Shown here: positions 7,801 to 14,966 of the stretch, one piece after another
Numbering within the stretch: the first letter of the stretch is position 1
How the letters are laid out: every line of letters begins with the position of its first letter
Assembly: GCA_900768135.1 (NCBI GenBank)
Contig: CAAGBT010000088.1
Location: 1 to 64,000, forward strand
Source: an uncultured Oscillospiraceae bacterium
GTDB lineage: Bacteria; Bacillota; Clostridia; Oscillospirales; Oscillospiraceae
Length of the DNA stretch: 64,000 bases
Reading direction: 5' to 3'
Translations under genes and position numbers: made by a program
Notes under the pieces: model-generated
Databases searched by the model: none
Seen by the model: the letters and a program-made list of their open reading frames with translations, nothing else
Told to the model about the DNA's origin: nothing

Positions 7801-8874
7801 TTACAGGTTTGTGATCTTGTTCTTGCCGGTATCCTTATAGCTGCGGGTGAAAATGCTGCCCGTTGTGGCATGGCGGACAATGCCGCGGAGCATTTCGATG
7901 ATGTAAGCGTTGACCTCTTCGGGTTCGCCGTCAACGCGCGGGATGAGCATACCGCTGACGGGATCCAGCGCCCCGGCGTCCACGCAGGCGCGGATCATGC
8001 GCTTTTCCAGCTCTCCGTTGTGCAGGACCTCTTCCTCGCCGGCGATCGCCGCAAGGCAGGCGCAGATACCGTAGGCGCCCCAGTTGGAGATGTTGCAGAT
8101 CAGGCCGACATCAGACTTTACATCGCAGGCGATTCCGCCGCCGCAGCCACAGAGACAGGTGGCGCCGTTTGGAATACCGGTCTTGACCTCTTCCTTGATA
8201 TTTCCCATGCCCATTTCGTTGCCGAGGTCGCCAACGCCGATGGTAAGAATGCCGCGTTCTCTCGCTTCCTCGTAGAGGTAATCCAGCTTTGCGGTTACAG
8301 ACGAAATATCGTAGCCCATGCCGCTGTGATGGACGTGCTTCTCGTTCCAGCCGGGGCGCTCAACTGCGATCACGGCTTTGGGGTTCAGGCGGTCAAGGAT
8401 CTCCTTGGCCTGTTTTTTCGCCTCTTCATGGTCGAGCGGATAGCCCAGAACCATGGCCTTGCGGCCGCGGCCGCCGCGGTGCAGCTCCTCCTCGGAGTGG
8501 CAGACGATCATGCCGGCGGCCTCAGCGGTCTTGGAGAGGTTGTTGACAAGGATATCTTCGGTCAGAATAACGGGAACGGCGCCAAGCGCGAGGTCAAGGC
8601 TGCGCGCCAGGGCGGCAACGCCGACCGGGCCGTCCGTTTCGGGACGGTTCCAGTTCAAAATGACAAAGCCGGAGAGCAAAAGAACGGTATCGCCCTTGCC
8701 TACGCGCTCGTTCAGCAGCTGCGCTGCACGAAGCGTCATCGGCTCGCCGCCGCCTTTCTTGCGGGCGGCTTCATAGGTTTCCGTCAGGGGCAGGCCCTTC
8801 AGGATGGTCCAGTTGGACATTGGGACGGTTACAAGACGGTCAACGGCTTCGCCGATAAAATGCAAATCTGCCAT
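7801..8874 (-). CDS. DUF4392 (D-glutamate cyclase-like) protein
   Basis: The protein matches from memory the DUF4392 family, which forms the C-terminal part of vertebrate D-glutamate cyclase (D-glutamate to 5-oxo-D-proline). Visible hallmarks are an N-terminal segment on residues 5-30, the GFVILNWNRPETDGPVG region, an ERPG motif with a following HHSGMGYDIS stretch, and a glycine/cysteine-rich loop (CLCGCGGGIACD). The ATG at 8874 is preferred because GAGAGGAG lies eight bases upstream; a GTG 18 bases earlier is inside that site. It directly follows ubiD (18 bases). Whether it makes or opens a lactam in this pathway is an inference; catalytic residues of bacterial homologues are not known to me. 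Confidence 0.75.
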   Translation of the reverse strand: MADLHFIGEAVDRLVTVPMSNWTILKGLPLTETYEAARKKGGGEPMTLRAAQLLNERVGKGDTVLLLSGFVILNWNRPETDGPVGVAALARSLDLALGAVPVILTEDILVNNLSKTAEAAGMIVCHSEEELHRGGRGRKAMVLGYPLDHEEAKKQAKEILDRLNPKAVIAVERPGWNEKHVHHSGMGYDISSVTAKLDYLYEEARERGILTIGVGDLGNEMGMGNIKEEVKTGIPNGATCLCGCGGGIACDVKSDVGLICNISNWGAYGICACLAAIAGEEEVLHNGELEKRMIRACVDAGALDPVSGMLIPRVDGEPEEVNAYIIEMLRGIVRHATTGSIFTRSYKDTGKNKITNL

Positions 8875-8892
8875 ATGCTTTGCTCCTCTCAC

Positions 8893-10227
8893 TTACAGCT
8901 TGTAGTAGTCTTCAATGTTGATCTTGTCTTCCATGCAGTTGGTACGGCGCTTGTAGATATGCCGCTTATTGATCGGCGCCGTAGCGTCGATGCCGAATTT
9001 CCCCACATTCTCGTCTTTAACATCTTCGCGCGTATAGGACGACACGCCGGGGATCAGCATCACGTCCCTCTCCGGGCAACAGCGCGTCTGAATGGCCCAG
9101 AAGATATCGTTCGGCTTGCGGATGTCCACATCCTCGTCCACCACAACGGCGAACTGCGTCCACGCATAGGCCGCCAGCGTGGAAAGCAGAATGTTTTTGG
9201 GCTGACGCTCGTCGCTCTTTCTCATGCGAATAAAGCAGCCGAACACGAACGGCGCCGCATAAACATCGATGATATCCTTCGGGTTGGCAAATTTGCGGAT
9301 GTGGTTGAAAATTTCAGACTCGATCGGAAGCCCGAGAAGATTCAGGTCTTCGCGGCCGCCGGCAAAAATGTCGTGCCAGAATGCGTTTTTGCGGTGCGTA
9401 ATTCCGGTTACTTCAAACACATGGTTCTTCATCACCGGCACATAAGAGTCTGTAAATTCGCCGAAGGGACCCTCCTCCTCGCGTACATGAGGAAGGACTC
9501 TGCCTTCGATGACAATTTCCGCATTGGCCGGAACCAGCACGTCGATCGTCTTGCAGCGCACGACCTCGAGCTGCTCATCGGCAAGCGCGCCGGCAAACTC
9601 CAGTTCGTCGCGGTCGATAGGAATTTTGGAAGCCGCACTGTACATGACCGCCGGAGACGAGCCGATTACGATTGCGACCTCAAGCGGCTTATCCATCTTT
9701 TCGGCCACTTCGTAAAACTGTCCCAAATGCTGCGGAGGCATCATGCGAACGCGCAGCTTCTTCTCGTTGACCAGCTGGCAGCGGTTGAAGGAGGCGTTCA
9801 TCATGCCAAGCTCCGGATGCTTCGCCACCAGAACGCCGCCGGTGATATAGCGGCCGTTGTTGCCATCGCTGTGCAGGCAAAGCGGCAGGTCGTAAAGATT
9901 CGGGTCCTCTTCAACAACTTCCTGAACGGGACCGGATTCTACGATCTTATACGGCATCTGCTGCTCTTCCCGGTGGCTCCACTGGTGCGTCATCTGAACA
10001 GGCTCCATGTTCAGCGCCTTTGCAATTCCGTCGCGGTTTGCAAGCGCGTAGCTCAGCACGGGATACTGGGAACCCTTCACGTGTTCGAAATATACCGCCT
10101 TGCCCGTTGCCTCGTTGATCTTTTTCGCAACGGCGACCAGCTCGTACTCAGGATCGACCTCGCGGCTGACATGGGCGACCTCTCCGCGCGCCTCCAGCCA
10201 TTCCATCAGTTCTCTTAAATCTTTCAT
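8893..10227 (-). CDS. ubiD: UbiD-family prenylated-FMN-dependent decarboxylase
   Basis: UbiD enzymes reversibly decarboxylate aromatic or alpha,beta-unsaturated carboxylates with prenylated FMN. The 444-residue protein has the conserved central segment with ASFNRCQ and MMPPQH, the metal/cofactor motif EIVIEG (Glu241) and the EGPFGEF loop (about residues 252-258) carrying the acid/base glutamates. It is shorter than E. coli UbiD (about 497) and similar to decarboxylases of small aromatic acids. ubiX (2733) and an LpdD-like gene (20303) flank the cluster, so the complete cofactor system is present locally. It lies between a DAO-type oxidoreductase and DUF4392 in a close minus-strand series. Ring type of the substrate is not deducible. 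Confidence 0.93.
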   Translation of the reverse strand: MKDLRELMEWLEARGEVAHVSREVDPEYELVAVAKKINEATGKAVYFEHVKGSQYPVLSYALANRDGIAKALNMEPVQMTHQWSHREEQQMPYKIVESGPVQEVVEEDPNLYDLPLCLHSDGNNGRYITGGVLVAKHPELGMMNASFNRCQLVNEKKLRVRMMPPQHLGQFYEVAEKMDKPLEVAIVIGSSPAVMYSAASKIPIDRDELEFAGALADEQLEVVRCKTIDVLVPANAEIVIEGRVLPHVREEEGPFGEFTDSYVPVMKNHVFEVTGITHRKNAFWHDIFAGGREDLNLLGLPIESEIFNHIRKFANPKDIIDVYAAPFVFGCFIRMRKSDERQPKNILLSTLAAYAWTQFAVVVDEDVDIRKPNDIFWAIQTRCCPERDVMLIPGVSSYTREDVKDENVGKFGIDATAPINKRHIYKRRTNCMEDKINIEDYYKL

Positions 10228-10264
10228 ATAAACCTCCAGTATTCAGGCGAAACCTTTCGATAAA

Positions 10265-11443
10265 TCAGATGATAGCCTTTTCAACGATCAGCTTGTTGTC
10301 GCGGAAGCGCTTGATGTTCATTGCACTGAGGTCGATGGTACGGTACTCGTTGTAGAGGATGTACTCGGCAAGGCCGCGGCCGGCCGCGGGAGACTGCATC
10401 ATGCCGTGTCCGGAGAAACCGTTGATCAGATAGAAGTTGGGAACATCGGGATGCTGACCGATAATGGCGTTAAAGTCGATGTTGTTGTATTCATAGCAGC
10501 CGCGCCATGCCCGGAGAAGCTTCAGGTTGTCAAGAGCGGGCATACGGTCGGCGAGATCGGGCCAGATTTCCTCTTCAAAATAAGGCATATCGGGCGAGTA
10601 GTTAAAGCCGAGCGCAAAGTCGAGCTTTGTCTTGCCGCACAGCAGCGTGTCGCCCTCTGCGTGCTCACGGTACCACCAGGTGGTGGTCGGAAGTGTGGTG
10701 TAAGAATGGCCGACGTTTGCATCCATGGGCATCTTGCAGACGTAGAGGTCGTGGGACAGCGGGTAGACGGGGATATCCACGCCGATCATTTCGCCGATCT
10801 TCCTTGCCCACGGACCTGCGGAATTGACATAAGAGCCGGCGCTGAACTCTTCACCGGACTTGCACGAAACGGAAACGATCCTGTCGCCTTCCATTTTAAT
10901 GCCGGTCACTTCGTCGTTGATAATCTCCACGCCCATTTCCTTGACCTTGTGAAGATAGCCGGTCAGAACGGAAGCGGGGTCCAGAACGCCCTCGCGCGGG
11001 CAGACCGTACCGCCGACAATGCCGGTGAGGTCCGTTTCCGGAAGCATGGCCTCAATGTCGCTGACGCTCAGCAAGCGGATGTCAACGCCCTCTTCCTTCT
11101 GCACCTGAGCATTCTCTTTGGCTACATTCCAGCCGGCCTCGCCAAGCAGGAACAGATAGCCGCCCTGACGAAGGTCGATGTCGGGCTTGCCGAAGGTTTT
11201 GGTCTCCATCAGCTCGCCGAAGTTTTCAAAGGTATCGATGCTGGCCTTTGCCATGCGGATGTTGGTGCGCTCGCTGAACTGCTGGCGAACGCCGCCAAGC
11301 GCCAACGGAGTTGCGGCATATTTGTAGGTCGGGTCTTTTTCGATCATCAGAATTTTGAGATCGGGATTCATATTCAGCAGAGAGTATGCCGTGGAGCTTG
11401 CCATGAGGGAACCGCCGATAAAAATGACGTCATAGTTTTTCAT
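10265..11443 (-). CDS. DAO-family FAD-dependent oxidoreductase
   Basis: The 392-residue protein has an N-terminal dinucleotide-binding strand-loop-helix (YDVIFIGGSLMASSTAYSLL, residues 4-23), the following acidic strand end (IEKD) and the DAO-fold C-terminus with GFSGHGMMQSPAAG (FAD contact). Relatives oxidise the C-N bond of glycine, sarcosine or D-amino acids, or feed electrons to ETF. The third glycine of the usual GxGxxG is alanine here, which is tolerated in some members. It lies 37 bases upstream of ubiD and 25 bases downstream of the second FAD subunit, so it should belong to the same transcript. An imine- or amine-forming step on a nitrogen-containing intermediate is a plausible but unproven role. 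Confidence 0.88.
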   Translation of the reverse strand: MKNYDVIFIGGSLMASSTAYSLLNMNPDLKILMIEKDPTYKYAATPLALGGVRQQFSERTNIRMAKASIDTFENFGELMETKTFGKPDIDLRQGGYLFLLGEAGWNVAKENAQVQKEEGVDIRLLSVSDIEAMLPETDLTGIVGGTVCPREGVLDPASVLTGYLHKVKEMGVEIINDEVTGIKMEGDRIVSVSCKSGEEFSAGSYVNSAGPWARKIGEMIGVDIPVYPLSHDLYVCKMPMDANVGHSYTTLPTTTWWYREHAEGDTLLCGKTKLDFALGFNYSPDMPYFEEEIWPDLADRMPALDNLKLLRAWRGCYEYNNIDFNAIIGQHPDVPNFYLINGFSGHGMMQSPAAGRGLAEYILYNEYRTIDLSAMNIKRFRDNKLIVEKAII

Positions 11444-11468
11444 GTTTTTGTCCTCCGTTTAATTATTT

Positions 11469-12440
11469 TTATTGCTCCGAGCAACAGGATTCCATTAAGG
11501 CGCGCTTAACAGCGTCTTTTCCGAGGGCTTTTCGCGTGGGGCCGTCTACTCTGCTGTCTTTGAACGGCATGATCTTTTTCGCCGCCAGGTCCTGAACCTT
11601 TTCGGATTCGGCAGCTGCCTCGGAAAGTGTTTTCCCAAGCAGCAGACGGCTGGCATCCTCTGCAATTTGCGGCCTGACGCCGGCGCTGCCAATCACAACG
11701 GCAGCTTTTTGGATCGTTCCGTTTTCCGTCCACAGCGCGACTGCGCAGCTGATGAGCGGAAAATCAAAGGATTTGCGGATGGTTTGCCGGACATAAGCGG
11801 AACGCAGCTTTCCACCTGCTTTGGGAATGATCAGAGCCGTTAAAATTTCGTCCTTTTCCTTCGCTTTCCTTCCGGCGGGCAGGTAAAGCTCTTCAAGCGG
11901 AGAGGTCCTTACGCCACGGGGGCTTTTCCACTCTGCATACGCGCCGTAGGCGATCAACGCCGGCGCGGCGTCAGACTGAAACAGCGCCACACACTCTGGG
12001 CTGCGCTGATACTGGTAGCAACGGTTTCCGCCCAGCTTGAAGCAGGGTTCTTCCCTGCGCCAGCTGACAGACTGGTTGAAGTAAACGCAGCGGTTTTCCT
12101 GCAACACATTGCCGCCGAGCGTCGCCTGATTTCGGATCTGCGGAGAGGCGACGCGGGAACACGCTTCCCGAAGAGCGCGAAAGCCGCTGAGGGCATCCTT
12201 TTCGCCGATCTCCACCAGCTTTGTCAGCGCGCCGATCCGGATGCCTCCGTCTGCAAGCACGGTCACGCCGCGCATATCGGGAAGGCCGTCGATGATGACA
12301 TAAAGCCCGTGGCTCTCGATCCCCTGGTTTACGCGCGGAATAATATCCGTTCCGCCGGCGATGGGGTAGGCGTCCGGACGGGCGGCAAAAATGGTCCAAA
12401 GCTCTTCCCAGCTCTGCGCACGTTTTACCTGATATGCCAT
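11469..12440 (-). CDS. molybdenum hydroxylase FAD subunit with four-cysteine insert (4-hydroxybenzoyl-CoA reductase beta type), second complex
   Basis: The FAD motifs (PIAGGTDIIPR, residues 26-36, and ATLGGNVLQENRC, 106-118) identify a PCMH-type flavoprotein subunit. Directly after the second motif is an extra segment with Cys118, Cys133, Cys141 and Cys150. The spacing (15, 8, 9) is nearly that of the [4Fe-4S] loop in the beta subunit of Thauera 4-hydroxybenzoyl-CoA reductase, which from memory uses Cys122, 138, 146 and 155. That cluster lets low-potential electrons enter at FAD and flow to the molybdenum site, so this complex may run reductively or exchange electrons with ferredoxin or the ETF encoded upstream. 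The length of 323 residues fits the insert-bearing type. Confidence 0.9.
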   Translation of the reverse strand: MAYQVKRAQSWEELWTIFAARPDAYPIAGGTDIIPRVNQGIESHGLYVIIDGLPDMRGVTVLADGGIRIGALTKLVEIGEKDALSGFRALREACSRVASPQIRNQATLGGNVLQENRCVYFNQSVSWRREEPCFKLGGNRCYQYQRSPECVALFQSDAAPALIAYGAYAEWKSPRGVRTSPLEELYLPAGRKAKEKDEILTALIIPKAGGKLRSAYVRQTIRKSFDFPLISCAVALWTENGTIQKAAVVIGSAGVRPQIAEDASRLLLGKTLSEAAAESEKVQDLAAKKIMPFKDSRVDGPTRKALGKDAVKRALMESCCSEQ

Positions 12441-12443
12441 TTT

Positions 12444-12935
12444 TCAGCCCTCCGATCCGTAAAGCCTTTCGGCTGCAAGCATCACCGCATCGACGATCTG
12501 CACATATCCGGTGCAGCGGCACAGATTTCCTGCCAGCGCTTCTCTGATCTCGGATTCTGCCGGGTGATGATTCCGTTCGAGCAGCGCCTTGGTGCTCATG
12601 ATAAATCCCGGCGTGCAAAAGCCGCAGTGAACCGCGCCGGCGTCAATATAGGCCTGCTGGATAACCTGTCCTACGCGATCCGCGGAAGCCCCTTCGATGG
12701 TCAGCACGCTTTTGCCGAAGGCCTGTATCGCCAGCATGGAGCAGGAATAGACCGCCCGCCCGTCCACGATCACCGTGCAGGCGCCGCACTCGGCGCTGTT
12801 GCACGCGCACTTTGTTCCGGTCAGTGCCAGTTCCCTGCGCAGATAATCGAGCAGCGTTGTGTCTTCGTCAATATAACTGCTGTAAAACCGCCCGTTTACA
12901 GTAATCTCCAACAGCGCTTTTTTCGCATCCGTCAT
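12444..12935 (-). CDS. molybdenum hydroxylase iron-sulfur subunit, second complex
   Basis: The 163-residue protein has both [2Fe-2S] domains: an N-terminal cluster with Cys45, Cys50 and Cys53 plus a downstream Cys, and the C-terminal CGFCTPG and CRCTGY motifs. The first motif (CACNSAECGACTV) is unusual: an additional Cys43 is present and the usual glycines of GCGxGxCGACTV are replaced by Ala, Asn, Ala and Glu. These residues normally pack near FAD, so the electron path may be tuned differently from the first complex. The stop lies three bases before the FAD-subunit start. It follows etfA by 17 bases. Confidence 0.94.
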   Translation of the reverse strand: MTDAKKALLEITVNGRFYSSYIDEDTTLLDYLRRELALTGTKCACNSAECGACTVIVDGRAVYSCSMLAIQAFGKSVLTIEGASADRVGQVIQQAYIDAGAVHCGFCTPGFIMSTKALLERNHHPAESEIREALAGNLCRCTGYVQIVDAVMLAAERLYGSEG

Positions 12936-12952
12936 AATCGACTCTCTTTCCT

Positions 12953-14167
12953 TTACGCTTCTGCCCTGCGCGCTTTCAGAGCGCTGATCAGCTTCGGCAG
13001 AAATTCATACACATCGGCCACAATGCCGATATCTGCGGAATGGAAAATGGGGGCGTCGGGATCCAGGTTGATTGCAACGATCGTCTTCGAGGAACTCATC
13101 CCGACAAGATGCTGGATCGCGCCGGACACACCGCAGGCCACATAGAGCTTCGGGCCAACGGTCTTTCCAGTCTGGCCGACCTGTCTCTCGTAGGAAAGCA
13201 GACCTGCGTCTACAACCTTGCGTGAGGAACCGAGCGCTCCGCCAAGAACTTCGGCCAGTTCCTTCACCAGGGCAAGCCCCTTGTCGGACGCAGCGCCGAA
13301 GCCCGCCGTGACAACGATCTCAGCCTCATCCACCGTCGCCTCGTTTTCTTTGGCGATATAGTCGATGAGCTGCGCGAGCAGGGCCGCCTGATCGAGTTCG
13401 TAATGCTTTTCGATCACCTTGCCCGTGCGGCTGCCGTCCGGCTCCATCGGCTGCATCACCTTGGCGCGGACCGTGGACATCTGCGGCCAGGTATAGGGAC
13501 AGAGCAGGCTTGCATACAGATTGCCGCCGAACGCAGGTCTCGTCTGAATCATCAGGTCGTTCGTGCAGAGTTCCAGCTTTGTGCAGTCTGCCGTTAAGCC
13601 TGTGTGCAGCCTGGCCGCAATGCGCGGCGCAAGCGAGCGTCCCATCGCCGTTGCGGAAAGCAGCAGGGCAAGCGGCTTTTCCTCTTTCACCATCTGGCAG
13701 ATAACGTCTTTATACGGCTGATCCAGAAAGCGCCGGAAGATGCTGTTCTGCATCAGATAGACGATATCCGCGCCGCCGGCAATAAGCTGCTGCGGATAAT
13801 CTCCGGCATTTTCGCACAGAAGCACCGCCGCCACCTTGTGGCGCGTGCCGATGACCTGCCGGCGGGCTTCTCCCAGCAGTTCAAACGTGCATCTGGCGAT
13901 CTGGCCGTCGCGCAGCTCGGTCACGACCCACACATCGCGGCACTCGGCCAGATGGGACACGTCAAGATCTTTTATGGTTTCAACGGTTGCGCCTGATTTT
14001 GTGATTGCCTGTGCGGGACACTCGCTCACGCAGGTGCCGCACAGCGTACAGCTGTCGCCGATGACCGCGATCTGCTCCTCGTCCAGAGTGACCGCACCCT
14101 GCGGACACACCGTGGTACACAGGCCGCAGCTCAGGCATTGACCGCGCTTTACTTCGATTCCGGGCAT
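12953..14167 (-). CDS. etfA: electron transfer flavoprotein alpha subunit with N-terminal 2x[4Fe-4S] ferredoxin domain
   Basis: Residues 1-60 contain two ferredoxin motifs (CLSCGLCTTVCPQGAV and CTLCGTCVSECPAQAI); the rest is a full ETF alpha chain ending with the FAD-binding signature (SYERQVGQTGKTVGP, then GVSGAIQH and SKTIVAINLDPDAP). ETFs with this fused ferredoxin occur in anaerobes and connect NADH- or acyl-CoA-type flavoproteins with low-potential iron-sulfur proteins. The preferred start is the ATG at 14167 with AAAGGAGG ten bases upstream. Position between etfB and the second hydroxylase's small subunits suggests it is the dedicated redox partner of that enzyme or of the DAO oxidoreductase. 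Confidence 0.94.
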   Translation of the reverse strand: MPGIEVKRGQCLSCGLCTTVCPQGAVTLDEEQIAVIGDSCTLCGTCVSECPAQAITKSGATVETIKDLDVSHLAECRDVWVVTELRDGQIARCTFELLGEARRQVIGTRHKVAAVLLCENAGDYPQQLIAGGADIVYLMQNSIFRRFLDQPYKDVICQMVKEEKPLALLLSATAMGRSLAPRIAARLHTGLTADCTKLELCTNDLMIQTRPAFGGNLYASLLCPYTWPQMSTVRAKVMQPMEPDGSRTGKVIEKHYELDQAALLAQLIDYIAKENEATVDEAEIVVTAGFGAASDKGLALVKELAEVLGGALGSSRKVVDAGLLSYERQVGQTGKTVGPKLYVACGVSGAIQHLVGMSSSKTIVAINLDPDAPIFHSADIGIVADVYEFLPKLISALKARRAEA

Positions 14168-14186
14168 AACTCTTATTCCTCCTTTG

Positions 14187-14966
14187 TCAGGTCGCTGCAT
14201 CGATCAGCGGAAGCAGCGCGCTGACCATTTCCTCGGCAGAGCCTTTCAGCATATGGCAGTTTCCGCGCATCGCCGGCGTAAACGTCCTCAGCACGGTGGT
14301 CGGCGAGCCGGCGATACCAACGCTGCTTTCGTCAAGCCCCAGGTCGGCGACGCTCCAGGTCGGGATCTCCTTATTCTTTGCCTGACGCTTGAGGCGGAAG
14401 GACGGAAGCCGGGGTTCGTTAATATCCTTCAGGACGGTGATTACTGCGGGAAGCTTTACCTCGATCACCTCCACGCCGGTTTCCACCATGCGTTCGCAGA
14501 CGACCTTTTCTTCCGTGATCTCGCGGATCTTTTTCACATATGCAACGTGCGGGAGATCGAGGATTTCCGCGATCTCGGGGCCGACCTGCGCGGTGTCGCC
14601 GTCGATTGCCTGCTTGCCGCACAGTACCAGATCGACAGAACCGATCTTCGAAATAGCGGCGGCCAGAATGCCGGCCGTTGCAAAGGTATCGGAACCACGG
14701 GCGGCGCGGTCGTTGATGTGGATGCCAAGGTCAACGCCGACGGCGTAGGTTTCGTACAGAACCTCCCGCGCCTGAGGAGGCCCCATCGTCAGGGCGATGA
14801 CCTCGCCGCCGAGCTGTTCTCTGATCTGCAGGCCCTCTTCTACGGCGTAGGCGTCGAACGGATTCAAGATCGCGGGCGCATTATCGCGGATCAGGGTTCC
14901 GGTCTCCGGGTCGATTTTGACCTCGACTGTGTCCGGAACCTGCTTTACACAAGTGACAATCTTCAC
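14187..14966 (-). CDS. etfB: electron transfer flavoprotein beta subunit
   Basis: The 259-residue protein has the ETF beta N-terminus (MKIVTCVKQVPDT), the DAYAVEEGL segment, the nucleotide-binding CGKQAIDGDTAQVGP stretch and the LPAVITV strand. Beta chains bind AMP, or a second FAD in bifurcating forms. The start overlaps the stop of the upstream molybdenum-subunit gene by four bases (ATGA), so the two are translationally coupled, and etfA starts 19 bases after its stop. This tight linkage to a molybdenum hydroxylase, not an acyl-CoA dehydrogenase, is unusual and speaks for a dedicated electron route. Confidence 0.95.
   Translation of the reverse strand: MKIVTCVKQVPDTVEVKIDPETGTLIRDNAPAILNPFDAYAVEEGLQIREQLGGEVIALTMGPPQAREVLYETYAVGVDLGIHINDRAARGSDTFATAGILAAAISKIGSVDLVLCGKQAIDGDTAQVGPEIAEILDLPHVAYVKKIREITEEKVVCERMVETGVEVIEVKLPAVITVLKDINEPRLPSFRLKRQAKNKEIPTWSVADLGLDESSVGIAGSPTTVLRTFTPAMRGNCHMLKGSAEEMVSALLPLIDAAT

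Noticed and set aside
7591..10218. 875-codon plus-strand open frame opposite DUF4392 and ubiD
   Set aside because: Antisense of two clear protein families; composition and lack of a start signal mark it as a shadow.
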